DNA of 64,000 nucleotides, from NCBI GenBank assembly GCA_964480445.1, contig CAYZPB010000001.1:27518-91517 (forward strand), given 5' to 3'. The notes beneath the pieces were generated by a model. That model was given only the letters and a program-made list of their open reading frames with translations, made no database searches and had not been told where the DNA came from. A program made the position numbers and the translations under genes. Positions 51,499-61,142 of the stretch are shown piece after piece (the stretch's first letter is position 1; every line of letters begins with the position of its first letter). This DNA is from CAYZPB01 sp964480445. Lineage in GTDB: Bacteria > Bacillota > Bacilli > Tepidibacillales > Tepidibacillaceae.

Positions 51499-52764
51499 AT
51501 GATTGTTCAACATAAACTTGATAATGGTATACGTGTAGTAGTTGAAAGAATTTCCGATGTTCGCTCTGTAGCGGTAGGTGTCTGGATCAATACGGGTTCG
51601 CGTTATGAATCTGCAGATATCAATGGAGTCTCACATTTTATCGAGCATCTTTTATTTAAGGGCACTAAAAACCGTAATGCAAAAGAGATTGCTGAGACGA
51701 TCGAGAAAATTGGCGGGCAGCTCAATGCTTTTACGTCAAAAGAGTATACATGTTTCCTTACACGGGTGATGGATCAACATATTGAGATTGGTCTTGATTT
51801 ATTGTCTGATATGCTTTTTAACTCCTTGTTGATTGAGGAGGAGATAGATCGTGAAAGAAACGTTGTCTTAGAGGAAATTAGAATGTATGAGGACACCCCA
51901 GACGACCAAATTCATGACCTTATCTCTGCTTGCTCTTATGATGGTAACTCACTTGGCTATTCAGTTCTTGGGCAGGAAAAAGCTTTACATAATTTAACTA
52001 GAGAGAAAATCATTAATTATATGCAACACCAATATAATTTATCAAATATAGTTATATCAATAGCAGGAAATGTAGATAGCAATATAATCGATTTAGTCAG
52101 AGAATATTTTAGTCGATCTGGATATGATGGAGTGCAGAACAGTCCAAGTCCAGCCGTTTTTGCTGGTAATCTATTATTAAAAGAAAAAAATACTGAGCAA
52201 GTGCATATAGCATTGGCTTTTCCGGGCTTAGCAGTTAATAGTGATTCGATTTATGCATTAAATTTGTTGAATAACTTTTTTGGTGCTAGCATGAGTTCAA
52301 GACTATTCCAGGAAGTGCGTGAAAAACGTGGCTTAGCTTATTCTGTCTTTTCTTATCACTCAGCCTATAAGGATACTGGCCAATTTACTATCTATGCTGG
52401 GACTAATCCGGAGAACATCAGTGAGTTAATAGAAGTAGTTTACGAGGTAATTAGTAAAGCGCTAATTGAGGAAATCACCGAAGAGGAAATTACGAAGGGC
52501 AAAGAACAGATGAAAGGCGCATTGGTACTAAGTTTAGAGAACACAGCTAGCCGAATGATTACACTCGGTAGAAATGAAATACTGCAGAAAAAACATTTAG
52601 AAATGGACGAGATTATTAATAAAATTGAAGCAATAAGCCTGGATGAATTCAATAAAACCTTACACAATATTTTTGAGAACAACCATTCAGCAGCTCTAAT
52701 TGGACCTATCTCAACATTGCCTAACGTTTTAAGGAGTGATAAGTTTGCACGTGGTAAAAATTAA
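51499..52764 (+). CDS. M16-family zinc peptidase (YmxG/MlpA-like)
   Basis: A 421-residue M16 peptidase with the inverted zinc motif HxxEH in VSHFIEHLLFKGT (about residues 48-60) and downstream acidic ligand segment RNVVLEEIRMYEDTPDD, followed by the C-terminal M16 half with REKRGLAYSV. Such pitrilysin-like enzymes degrade small peptides inside a clamshell chamber; Bacillus MlpA/YmxG affects exoprotease expression. The ATG 51499 is six bases after GGAGG. The gene lies between pnp and dut as in Bacillus, but the intervening polysaccharide deacetylase gene is missing. It overlaps dut by 20 bases. Confidence 0.93.
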   Translation: MIVQHKLDNGIRVVVERISDVRSVAVGVWINTGSRYESADINGVSHFIEHLLFKGTKNRNAKEIAETIEKIGGQLNAFTSKEYTCFLTRVMDQHIEIGLDLLSDMLFNSLLIEEEIDRERNVVLEEIRMYEDTPDDQIHDLISACSYDGNSLGYSVLGQEKALHNLTREKIINYMQHQYNLSNIVISIAGNVDSNIIDLVREYFSRSGYDGVQNSPSPAVFAGNLLLKEKNTEQVHIALAFPGLAVNSDSIYALNLLNNFFGASMSSRLFQEVREKRGLAYSVFSYHSAYKDTGQFTIYAGTNPENISELIEVVYEVISKALIEEITEEEITKGKEQMKGALVLSLENTASRMITLGRNEILQKKHLEMDEIINKIEAISLDEFNKTLHNIFENNHSAALIGPISTLPNVLRSDKFARGKN

Positions 52765-53188
52765 AAGAATTGATAAAAAAGGCGACTTACCACTACCAAC
52801 GAAAATGTCGGAAGGAGCAAGTGGCTATGATTTGTATGCTGCGATAGATGAGAATATAACATTAGAACCTAAAGAAATTGTTTTAATTCCGACGGGGTTT
52901 TCTTTAGAGATTCCAATAGGTTTTGAGGCACAAATAAGACCACGAAGTGGCCTTTCATTAAAATACGGAATATCTCTAGTCAATACTCCTGGTACAATTG
53001 ACGCAGACTACCGAGGTGAAGTAAAACTTATTGTAATTAACCATGGCCAAAAAGCTTTTATAATTAGCCGTGGTGACAGGCTTGCACAAATGGTGTTCGT
53101 AAAGTTACCGACGATTCAGTTGCTTGAAGACAACGACCTAAGTGCAACTGAAAGAGATGTTGGTGGCTTTGGACATACAGGTTTGTAG
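52745..53188 (+). CDS. dut: Deoxyuridine 5'-triphosphate nucleotidohydrolase
   Basis: A 147-residue trimeric dUTPase with all five motifs: ASGYDLYAA, PRSGLSLKYG, NTPGTIDADYRGEVKLIV, RGDRLAQMVF and the C-terminal GGFGHTG. The last usually reads GGFGSTG; the His is a mild variant. It cleaves dUTP to dUMP and keeps uracil out of DNA. I chose TTG 52745, eight bases after AAGGAG; GTG 52751 is an alternative. It overlaps the end of the M16 gene. Confidence 0.94.
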   Translation: MHVVKIKRIDKKGDLPLPTKMSEGASGYDLYAAIDENITLEPKEIVLIPTGFSLEIPIGFEAQIRPRSGLSLKYGISLVNTPGTIDADYRGEVKLIVINHGQKAFIISRGDRLAQMVFVKLPTIQLLEDNDLSATERDVGGFGHTGL

Positions 53189-53230
53189 ATAAAATTATTT
53201 AATAAATCATTGCATTAGGAGGCTTGCATA

Positions 53231-54271
53231 ATGGAAAAGAAAGCAAAGTATAATGTTGCGATTGTAGGTGCTACAGGTGTTGTCGGCTCCAATATCTTAA
53301 AATTGTTAGAAGAACGAAAGTTTCCAATAAACTCAATTAAATTGCTGTCATCTGCGCGCTCAAAAGGAATAATAATTAAGTTTAAGGGTAAAGATGTAGT
53401 GGTCGAAGAGGCTACTAAAGATAGTTTTAAAGAAATCGATATTGCCTTTTTTAGCGCCGGCAGTGGTGTCAGCAAAAATCTAGTCAAACATGCAGTTAAA
53501 GCTGGAGCTACTGTGATTGACAATACAAGCGCCTTTCGTATGGACGAAGATATTCCTTTGATTGTCCCTGAGGTTAACCCTGAGGCACTAAAAGAAAATA
53601 AAGGTATAATTGCTAACCCAAACTGTTCTACTATACAGATGGTTGTTGCACTTAAACCAATTTATGACAAGTTTGGTATTCGACGAATTGTTGTATCGAC
53701 CTACCAAGCAGTATCAGGGGCGGGGACCGCAGCAATCGAAGAGACTATTCAGCAGAGCAAGCAAGTGCTTAATAATGACCGAATCAACATGAATATTCTG
53801 CCCGTTGCTTCTTTGCCTGTAAAGAAACAAATTGCATTTAATGCTATACCACAAATTGATCAGTTCGCAGATAACGGTTTTACACTAGAGGAATTAAAAA
53901 TGATTAATGAAACCAAGAAGATTTTTGCTGATGATAGTATTAAAATTACTGCGACCTGTGTAAGGGTACCGGTAATCTACGGTCATTCTGAATCTATATA
54001 TCTAGAGTTAGATAGAGATTTTACAATTGAAGAGATTAGAGATTTACTGGCTGATGCCCCAGGAGTGGTCTTAATGGACAATCCGAGTGCTCAGGAATAT
54101 CCTACTGCAGTTGAGACCGCTGGTAAGTTACCAGTTTTTGTTGGTCGGGTTCGAAGAGACCTTGACTGTAAACGAGGCCTTAGTCTTTGGGTTGTAACTG
54201 ATAATCTTATTAAGGGCGCAGCTTGGAATACTGTACAAATCGCTGAGTTGATTGCCAATGATGCCAAATAA
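53231..54271 (+). CDS. asd: Aspartate-semialdehyde dehydrogenase
   Basis: A 346-residue ASADH. GATGVVGSNILKLLEERKFP binds NADPH, the catalytic Cys is in IANPNCSTIQMVVALKP (given in part), and YQAVSGAG and GHSESIYLEL are typical. It reduces aspartyl phosphate to the semialdehyde, the branch point to DAP/lysine and threonine/methionine. AGGAGG precedes the ATG. asd overlaps lysC by 14 bases, and dapA follows, forming the asd-lysC-dapA unit. In Bacillus spoVFA/spoVFB lie just upstream; they are absent. Confidence 0.96.
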   Translation: MEKKAKYNVAIVGATGVVGSNILKLLEERKFPINSIKLLSSARSKGIIIKFKGKDVVVEEATKDSFKEIDIAFFSAGSGVSKNLVKHAVKAGATVIDNTSAFRMDEDIPLIVPEVNPEALKENKGIIANPNCSTIQMVVALKPIYDKFGIRRIVVSTYQAVSGAGTAAIEETIQQSKQVLNNDRINMNILPVASLPVKKQIAFNAIPQIDQFADNGFTLEELKMINETKKIFADDSIKITATCVRVPVIYGHSESIYLELDRDFTIEEIRDLLADAPGVVLMDNPSAQEYPTAVETAGKLPVFVGRVRRDLDCKRGLSLWVVTDNLIKGAAWNTVQIAELIANDAK

Positions 54272-55490
54272 AAAGATTATAATTCAGAAATATGGTGGTT
54301 CTTCATTAATTAATTTAGGGACCCGTGAAAAGGTGATTTCCCATATTAAGAGCGGTTTAAATGAAGGTTATAAATTGGTAATCGTTGTTTCTGCGATGGG
54401 ACGAGCAGGGGATCCTTATGCTACTGATACCTTAATTGAACATATCCAACGTAACGGCAACAACTTGAAGGAGCGTGAGCTGGATCTATTGTTAAGCTGT
54501 GGCGAGATTGTTTCAGCCACAACTTTAAGTAGTATGCTTAATGCTAGAAAAGTTGAGAATACAGTACTAACTGGCGGTCAGGCCGGAATTATTACAGATT
54601 TGAATTTTACTAATGCAAAAATAAAGAGAGTGGATACCACACGTATTCTAAAAGAGCTAGAAAAATACGACGTAGTAATTGTTGCTGGTTTTCAAGGAGT
54701 TACAGAAAATGGTGATATTACAACTTTAGGGCGTGGTGGGTCAGATACAACGGCCACAGCTTTAGGCGTTGCACTTGCAGCTGATTTTGTTGATATATTC
54801 ACTGATGTTTTAGGGATTATGTCAGCAGACCCACAGATTGTAAAGAATGCGGAAAGACTTTCAGTGATTACATATGAAGAAATTTGCAACCTGACAAATC
54901 ACGGTGCAAAAATAATCCATCCGCGCGCTGTTGAAATTGCAATGCAAAAAAACATTCCAATTCGTGTTCGTTCAACCTTTGATAAAAGTGCTGGAACAGT
55001 GGTAACTGCAAAAGGTTTTCTTAAAGAGTATAGTGTAGATACAGTTAATAGTGATAGAATAATAACAGGTATAACTTCAACTTCTGATTTGGTACAAGTA
55101 AAAATCAATCTTGATAATATAACTAGTAGTGAACAAATATCGTTTTTTAAAGTATTAGCCGATAATCAGATAGCTATCGATTTCATTAATGTAGCTACAA
55201 ACGAGGTAACCTTTACTGTTGTGAGAAATGATCTTGCACGACTTGGTGAAATTTTATCTAAAGAAGCTTACAGACCGATATTTCGCGAGAATTGTGCAAA
55301 GGTTTCGATAGTAGGAGCTGGCATCGCTGGTGCACCAGGTTTAATGGTACAAATCAGTGAGATACTAAATAAAGAGTATGTTGAGATTATTCAGTCAAGT
55401 GATTCACATACTTCGATTGGAATTTTAATTAACACAGTTGATTTATCGAAAACGATTAACGCGTTACATGCTAAATTTTATGTTATGTGA
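54258..55490 (+). CDS. dapG: Aspartate kinase (DapG type)
   Basis: A 410-residue monofunctional aspartokinase. The N-terminal kinase domain opens with IIIQKYGGSSL and has the segments LLSCGEIVSA, TTLGRGGSDTTA and HPRAVEIAM; two ACT domains follow (about 265-410), the site of feedback control by amino acids in the family. Position in asd-dapG-dapA is that of Bacillus DapG, which is inhibited by meso-DAP; the effector here is inferred. The start is within the asd end (ATG 54258 or 54261) and lacks a good Shine-Dalgarno, so translation is likely coupled to asd. The stop is 12 bases before dapA. Confidence 0.93.
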   Translation: MMPNKKIIIQKYGGSSLINLGTREKVISHIKSGLNEGYKLVIVVSAMGRAGDPYATDTLIEHIQRNGNNLKERELDLLLSCGEIVSATTLSSMLNARKVENTVLTGGQAGIITDLNFTNAKIKRVDTTRILKELEKYDVVIVAGFQGVTENGDITTLGRGGSDTTATALGVALAADFVDIFTDVLGIMSADPQIVKNAERLSVITYEEICNLTNHGAKIIHPRAVEIAMQKNIPIRVRSTFDKSAGTVVTAKGFLKEYSVDTVNSDRIITGITSTSDLVQVKINLDNITSSEQISFFKVLADNQIAIDFINVATNEVTFTVVRNDLARLGEILSKEAYRPIFRENCAKVSIVGAGIAGAPGLMVQISEILNKEYVEIIQSSDSHTSIGILINTVDLSKTINALHAKFYVM

Positions 55491-55501
55491 GGAGTGAAGA
55501 G

Positions 55502-56380
55502 ATGAATTTTGGTAGGTTAATGACTGCTATGGTGACACCTTTTAATGATAACTTAGAAATTGACTATGATGTTTTAGCTCAATTAGTAGAACATTTAATT
55601 GAAACAAAAACTGAAACAATTGTTGTTTCAGGAACAACAGGTGAATCACCGACATTATCTGATGAGGAAAAACTAGCCTTGTTTACTGAGGTAGTTAGGC
55701 TTGCACAAGGTAGAGTTAAAGTAATTGCTGGAACTGGATCAAATGACACTAGTAAGACTATTCTTTTTACTAAAGAAGCGGAAAAAACCGGTGTTGATGG
55801 TTTTATGCTGGTCACTCCATATTACAATAGGCCTTCACAGGAAGGATTATATAATCATTTTAAAGCAGCGGCTGCTGCTACAGAATTACCAATAATGATT
55901 TATAACATTCCGAGCAGGGCGGGAGTTAATATAACTGCGCAGACAATTATCAAGCTTGCAGAAATTGATAATATTTTTGCGGTTAAAGAAGCGAGCGGCG
56001 ATATCGTACAGATCAGTGAGATTATTAAGTATACAGCTAATGATTTTTATCTGTATAGTGGGGATGATAAATTTAATTTAGCAGCACTTGCAGTTGGTGG
56101 ATACGGATGTGTTAGTGTAGCGAGCCACGTAGTCGGAAATCAAATTAGCAAAATGACTAACGACTACTTACAAAATGATGTGACAAGTGCCGCAGCGACT
56201 CATATAAAGTTAATAAATTTATTTGAAGCGATATTTATTACTTCGAATCCATCGCCGATTAAGGAGTTATTGATCCAGAACGGAATAAACGTTGGTGGTG
56301 TAAGGCCGCCGTTGATGAGTGTTAATGCCGAACAAGCGAATTTATTACGTGCGGTTTATAAAAAAGCCACAGTGTTATAA
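55502..56380 (+). CDS. dapA: 4-hydroxy-tetrahydrodipicolinate synthase
   Basis: A 292-residue TIM-barrel aldolase. VSGTTGESPTLSDEEK, PYYNRPSQEGLYNHF (with the Tyr of the catalytic triad), YNIPSRAGVN and the Schiff-base lysine in FAVKEASGD are present. It joins pyruvate and aspartate semialdehyde to make the first lysine/DAP-specific intermediate, used also for peptidoglycan. The ATG 55502 is eight bases after GGAG; GTG 55487 is inside the Shine-Dalgarno region. It completes asd-dapG-dapA. Confidence 0.96.
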   Translation: MNFGRLMTAMVTPFNDNLEIDYDVLAQLVEHLIETKTETIVVSGTTGESPTLSDEEKLALFTEVVRLAQGRVKVIAGTGSNDTSKTILFTKEAEKTGVDGFMLVTPYYNRPSQEGLYNHFKAAAAATELPIMIYNIPSRAGVNITAQTIIKLAEIDNIFAVKEASGDIVQISEIIKYTANDFYLYSGDDKFNLAALAVGGYGCVSVASHVVGNQISKMTNDYLQNDVTSAAATHIKLINLFEAIFITSNPSPIKELLIQNGINVGGVRPPLMSVNAEQANLLRAVYKKATVL

Positions 56381-56417
56381 ATAAATTGAATAATAGAAAA
56401 TATGAGGGGATGAAAAA

Positions 56418-58091
56418 TTGGATAAAAGTAAGGGAAAGCTTAAATTTTATGCTTTGGGCGGACTGGGAGAAATAGGAAAAAATATGTATGTCATTGAATA
56501 TGAAGATGACATTGTTATTGTTGATGCCGGGCTTAAATTTCCTGAAGAGGATCTGTTAGGAATTGATATCGTAATACCCGATATCTCATACCTAATAGAA
56601 AATAAAGATAAGGTAAGAGGTATATTCTTAACACATGGACATGAGGACCACATAGGTGCAATTAGCTATATTTTAAGAGAGATTCAAATGCCGATTTATG
56701 GCACTAGACTTACACTTGGTTTGCTTGAGGGCAAGCTGAGTGAGGCGAAAATTTTGAAACAAGCAAAGTTACAGGTAATCGACTCAGATTCTGAAATAAA
56801 ACTTGGAGTGTTTACAGTTTCATTTTTTAAAACTAATCACAGTGTTCCCGGTTCCGTTGGAGTTGTTATAGATACACCTGAAGGTGTCGTTGTACAAACC
56901 GGCGATTTTAAATTTGATTTTACGCCAGTGGATGGACAAATGCCTGATATTCGCAAGATGGCCGCAATTGGCGAAAAGGGTGTATTATTACTATTGTCCG
57001 ATAGCACAAATTCAGAGCGAGAAGGCTATACTCTCTCTGAACGTTTGGTTGGTGAATCATTAATTGAAGTATTTAGAAAGGCAGAACAACGTATAATCGT
57101 TGCAACTTTTGCATCAAATATCCACAGAATTCAGCAGGTTGTTGATGCTGCTTGCACTTTTGAGAAAAAACTCGTTATTGTTGGTCGCAGCATGATTAAC
57201 GTAATTGGAATTGGGCGCGAACTTGGTTATTTACACATACCTGAGGATATGATTGTTGATATTAACGATATAAATAAATTCCCTCTAAATGAGGTGGTTA
57301 TTTTATCTACAGGTAGTCAAGGTGAACCAATGTCAGCATTAGCTCGAATGGCTCGGGGAAATCATCGTCAGATTGATATTTTGCCTGGGGATACAGTTAT
57401 TCTTTCAGCGACACCGATTCCTGGAAATGAAAAGTCAGTTGCTAAAACTGTGGACCAATTATTTAAGATTGGCGCTAACGTAATCTATGGTGGTAATTCT
57501 AACTATCTTGTTCATGTATCTGGACATGCTAGTCAAGAAGAGTTGAAATTAATGTTAAGTTTAATGAAACCAAAGTATTTTATCCCAGTACATGGGGAGT
57601 ATAGAATGCTAAAAATCCATGCAGACCTAGCTGAAACAATGGGTATGGATCGAAAAAATATATTTATTCTTGATAATGGCGATACGGTTGAAATTTCTAA
57701 AGGGGTTGCAAAGCGCGGTTCTAAGGTTCAAACCGGCAGTATCTTGGTTGACGGCTTAGGTGTTGGTGATGTCGGCAATATCGTTTTACGTGATCGTCGT
57801 TTGCTTTCACAAGACGGAATTCTAGTTGTAGTCGTCACCTTAGGCAAAGGCACCAACAAGATACTCTCTGGACCTGACATTATTTCACGCGGTTTTGTAT
57901 ATGTACGCGAAGCTGAAAAATTGCTAGACGAAGCAAACCGCGTTGTCGCCAAGACAATAAATAGACTGCTCGATGAAAATATTACTGAATGGTCAGTAAT
58001 AAAAAATGATGTGCGAGATGATTTAAGTAAGTTTCTATTTGAGAAGACTCGTCGAAGACCGATGATTTTACCGATAATTATGGAGGTATAA
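56418..58091 (+). CDS. rnj: Ribonuclease J
   Basis: A 557-residue metallo-beta-lactamase/beta-CASP RNase. The zinc motif is intact (LTHGHEDHIG, H73/H75/D77/H78), with further motifs SVPGSVGVVIDTPEG, QTGDFKFDF, SDSTNSEREGY, the beta-CASP ATFASNIHRIQ and HVSGHASQEEL, and a C-terminal dimerisation domain. It performs 5'-3' exonucleolytic and endonucleolytic RNA decay and rRNA trimming. In Bacillus this locus (dapA-ymfA) codes RNase J2, whose own motif is degenerate; here the metal ligands are complete, so it is probably the active paralogue or the only one. Start is TTG after GAGGGGATG. Confidence 0.95.
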   Translation: MDKSKGKLKFYALGGLGEIGKNMYVIEYEDDIVIVDAGLKFPEEDLLGIDIVIPDISYLIENKDKVRGIFLTHGHEDHIGAISYILREIQMPIYGTRLTLGLLEGKLSEAKILKQAKLQVIDSDSEIKLGVFTVSFFKTNHSVPGSVGVVIDTPEGVVVQTGDFKFDFTPVDGQMPDIRKMAAIGEKGVLLLLSDSTNSEREGYTLSERLVGESLIEVFRKAEQRIIVATFASNIHRIQQVVDAACTFEKKLVIVGRSMINVIGIGRELGYLHIPEDMIVDINDINKFPLNEVVILSTGSQGEPMSALARMARGNHRQIDILPGDTVILSATPIPGNEKSVAKTVDQLFKIGANVIYGGNSNYLVHVSGHASQEELKLMLSLMKPKYFIPVHGEYRMLKIHADLAETMGMDRKNIFILDNGDTVEISKGVAKRGSKVQTGSILVDGLGVGDVGNIVLRDRRLLSQDGILVVVVTLGKGTNKILSGPDIISRGFVYVREAEKLLDEANRVVAKTINRLLDENITEWSVIKNDVRDDLSKFLFEKTRRRPMILPIIMEV

Positions 58092-58123
58092 TCAGACAAC
58101 AATAAGATAATTGGGTGAAATTA

Positions 58124-60373
58124 ATGGTAAAAAAGCGAAACACAAAAAAACGACAAGAGCTGATAAAAAACTTAAAGTATGAATTTATCGGTATTGTATT
58201 ATGGACATTAATGCTAATCGAGCTCTTTGAGTTGGGAATCGTTGGTAGCACACTAAATACACTTTTTAGATACTTTTTCGGACAGTGGGACTACTTGATT
58301 TCAATCGGTATAATTTTATTTGCTCTATACCTCATGTTTGCGCGAAACTTTACCTTTAAAATAACCCCACAAAAAATAGGCGTTATATTTATGGTTTCTG
58401 CAATTGCGTTATTTAATCATATTAACTTTGTTGAATATTTAAACGCCAATAACCTTCTTACTGACACAGGCGTCTGGCAAGTCACCTGGAGTTCATTAAA
58501 TGCGGATCGACTCGTTCCTGGCAGTTCTGAGATTGGCGGTGGATTACTTGGTGCCGCCCTCTACATTGCTTTTTTCTTTCTGTTTAACGACTTAGGAGCT
58601 AAAATCATAGTGGTTACCTTAGCTCTGATTGGTGTTTTATTGTTTTTCAGCCTATCTTATATTGATTTATTTAAAAAGCTTGTAAACAAAATAAAGACAT
58701 CATATAAAAACTTTAAAAAGCAACAGGAGGCAAATAAAAAGCTTGATAAAAAGCCGGATAAAAAGCACCCTGCACCAATCATTCATGACTTTGTAAATAA
58801 TGAAACAGTTGCTACAACTAGTGTTAACCCAAAAGAGCAGCAACCAGACTATATAGATAAAACTGAAATAGAAGCGGGCACAAGTGTTACCAACAATGCT
58901 AATGTAAAAGGCAATGCAAATCTATTAACACCAACAAGCGATCTTACAAATAATTACGAATTGCCTTCCACTAAGTTACTAGAACAATATAAATCGGTGC
59001 AAGTAACTGATAACTTTGAATATATTAGTGATAATGCAAGAAAGCTTGAGGAGGCACTTGCTAGCTTTGGTGTGGGGATTAAAGTGGTACAAATTCATAA
59101 GGGTCCAGCGGTTACGAGATATGAGGTACATCCTGATTTTGGAGTAAAGGTAAGTCGGATTGTAAATCTTGTAGATGATATTGCACTCGCACTGGCTGCC
59201 AAAGACATTCGAATCGAGGCACCGATTCCAGGAAAATCAGCAATTGGTATCGAAGTGCCCAATGCTGACGTCTCAATTGTTTCATTAAAAGAAGTTATAG
59301 CTAGTCCTAAATTTAACAGTAGTAAGTCTAAGCTTAGCCTGGCACTAGGAATAGACGTTACTGGCGAACCTATAGTTCAGGATTTATTACAAATGCCACA
59401 TCTGTTGGTTGCTGGGACAACTGGCTCCGGTAAAAGTGTATCTTTGAATACGATGATTATTAGTATTCTATATAAAGCTAGCCCACAAGAAGTGAAGTTT
59501 ATAATGATTGATACTAAAGTTGTTGAGTTGAACATATATAATGGCTTACCACATCTATTAGCACCCGTTATTACCGATCCTAAAAAAGCATCACAATCGT
59601 TAAAAATGATTGTCGAAGAGATGGAAAATCGTTATGAATTGTTTTCTTTAAAAGGTGTGAGAGACATTGAAAAATATAATGAAATCATGGAAGCTGAAGG
59701 GAAAAAAGCAGGGACACAATGGTCGCTAATGCCTTATATCGTGATTGTTATAGACGAATTAGCAGATCTGATGATGGCCGCATCAAATGACGTCGAGGAA
59801 TCTATAATTCGAATAGCACAAAAGGCGAGGGCGGCAGGTATACATTTAATTGTAGCTACGCAACGTCCTACCGTAGATGTTATTACAGGCCTGATTAAGG
59901 CCAATATTCCATCTAGAATTGCTTTTGAGGTCTCTTCTCAAGTTGATTCACGAACTATTCTTGATCTAAATGGTGCTGAAAAACTTTTAGGAAAGGGCGA
60001 TATGCTTCTGATGCCTGTTGGTGCTTCTAAGCCACTTCGCGTTCAAGGTGCCTATATTTCAGTGAATGAAGTAGAGCAAGTAGTTGACTTTATAAAAAAG
60101 CAACAGGATGTCAGCTATGAGGTCGATATTGTTGAGAGCTTTACTGCACATGAAGAGGCAACAGAGAGCTCAGACGAACTATATGACGAGGCAGTAGAAT
60201 TGATAATTGAGGCAAATCAAGCTTCTGTATCATTTTTGCAAAGACGTTTACGGATCGGTTATAATCGCGCTGCAAGACTGATTGATGAAATGGAAGCAAA
60301 GGGCGTAATAGGACCGTACGAAGGGACCAAACCGCGTAAGGTTATATTAAACAATAAGGGTAACAATTCCTAA
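58124..60373 (+). CDS. ftsK: FtsK/SpoIIIE-type DNA translocase
   Basis: A 749-residue DNA pump. Four to five transmembrane helices in the first 185 residues, a Lys/Pro/Thr linker (about 185-310), then the alpha-beta motor with GTTGSGKSVSLNTMI (Walker A), VIVIDELADLMM (Walker B) and LIVATQRPTVDVITG, and a C-terminal gamma winged helix (SVSFLQRRLRIGYNRAARLIDEM, in part) that reads chromosome polarity. It moves DNA through the closing septum. The locus matches Bacillus spoIIIE, but with sporulation genes missing around it I call it FtsK/SpoIIIE-type. GGGTGA lies before ATG 58124. tepA, its usual neighbour, is absent. Confidence 0.95.
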   Translation: MVKKRNTKKRQELIKNLKYEFIGIVLWTLMLIELFELGIVGSTLNTLFRYFFGQWDYLISIGIILFALYLMFARNFTFKITPQKIGVIFMVSAIALFNHINFVEYLNANNLLTDTGVWQVTWSSLNADRLVPGSSEIGGGLLGAALYIAFFFLFNDLGAKIIVVTLALIGVLLFFSLSYIDLFKKLVNKIKTSYKNFKKQQEANKKLDKKPDKKHPAPIIHDFVNNETVATTSVNPKEQQPDYIDKTEIEAGTSVTNNANVKGNANLLTPTSDLTNNYELPSTKLLEQYKSVQVTDNFEYISDNARKLEEALASFGVGIKVVQIHKGPAVTRYEVHPDFGVKVSRIVNLVDDIALALAAKDIRIEAPIPGKSAIGIEVPNADVSIVSLKEVIASPKFNSSKSKLSLALGIDVTGEPIVQDLLQMPHLLVAGTTGSGKSVSLNTMIISILYKASPQEVKFIMIDTKVVELNIYNGLPHLLAPVITDPKKASQSLKMIVEEMENRYELFSLKGVRDIEKYNEIMEAEGKKAGTQWSLMPYIVIVIDELADLMMAASNDVEESIIRIAQKARAAGIHLIVATQRPTVDVITGLIKANIPSRIAFEVSSQVDSRTILDLNGAEKLLGKGDMLLMPVGASKPLRVQGAYISVNEVEQVVDFIKKQQDVSYEVDIVESFTAHEEATESSDELYDEAVELIIEANQASVSFLQRRLRIGYNRAARLIDEMEAKGVIGPYEGTKPRKVILNNKGNNS

Positions 60374-60401
60374 TTATCATTATTAGTAGAAAGGCGATAT
60401 G

Positions 60402-61142
60402 ATGAAAGAAAAAATAGCTTTAATAACAGGTGCTACAGGTACTGTTGGTACTGAAATTGCACTGTTATTCGCAGAAAACAACATTAATCTGTTGCTTCAT
60501 TATAATTCAAATACTGAAAAAGCCTTAGAAATTAAAAGACAATGTGAGCTTTTTGACGTTAATGCGACTATCTACAAGGCGGATATTTCACGTTTAGAAG
60601 AGATAAATAGACTCTTTTCTGAGATTGAAAAAAATGCACAGCTACCGAACATTTTAATCAATACTGTTGGGAAAGCATATTACGGATTAATTCAAGATGT
60701 AAGTTATCAGGATTGGGACCTATTAATAAGAACTAATGTTATGAGCACTTATTTCTGTATCCAAAAAGTTTTGCCGAAAATGATATCTCATAGATACGGT
60801 AGAATAATTAATATTTCTTCAATCTGGGGAGAAGTCGGCTGTGCTAATGAATCCTTATATTCTTTAACTAAAGGTGCTATAAATAATTTAACTAAATCAT
60901 TATCGAAAGAACTTGGCCCATCAGGAATTACTGTTAACGCAATTGCACCTGGAATAGTTCCATCTAAAATGAATGATTGTTTTTCCAGTGAAGAAATGAA
61001 AGCGTTAAAAAAAGAAATTCCCTTGCAACGTTTTTCCAAATCAATCGAGATTGCTCAGACAGCACTGCATTTAGTTCATAGTAATTCTGAGTACATTACT
61101 GGGCAAATTATAACGATTGATGGTGGTCTAAGCTTAACTTAA
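60402..61142 (+). CDS. ymfI: SDR reductase, probable EF-P 5-aminopentanone reductase (YmfI-like)
   Basis: A 246-residue classical short-chain dehydrogenase. NAD(P)-binding ALITGATGTVGTEIA (in the TGxxxGxG form TGATGTVG), the NAG-like motif, the catalytic Ser in ISSIWGEVG, and YSLTK (Tyr and Lys) are complete. The SIWG sequence after the catalytic Ser and the position after spoIIIE match YmfI, which reduces the 5-aminopentanone on EF-P in Bacillus. FabG (3-oxoacyl-ACP reductase) is the main alternative, but no fatty-acid genes are near. Start ATG 60402 is seven bases after AAGG; ATG 60399 is possible. Confidence 0.75.
   Translation: MKEKIALITGATGTVGTEIALLFAENNINLLLHYNSNTEKALEIKRQCELFDVNATIYKADISRLEEINRLFSEIEKNAQLPNILINTVGKAYYGLIQDVSYQDWDLLIRTNVMSTYFCIQKVLPKMISHRYGRIINISSIWGEVGCANESLYSLTKGAINNLTKSLSKELGPSGITVNAIAPGIVPSKMNDCFSSEEMKALKKEIPLQRFSKSIEIAQTALHLVHSNSEYITGQIITIDGGLSLT

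Noticed and set aside
58115..60373. Calling the translocase strictly SpoIIIE
   Set aside because: No other sporulation gene is visible nearby; sequence motifs do not separate FtsK from SpoIIIE by eye.
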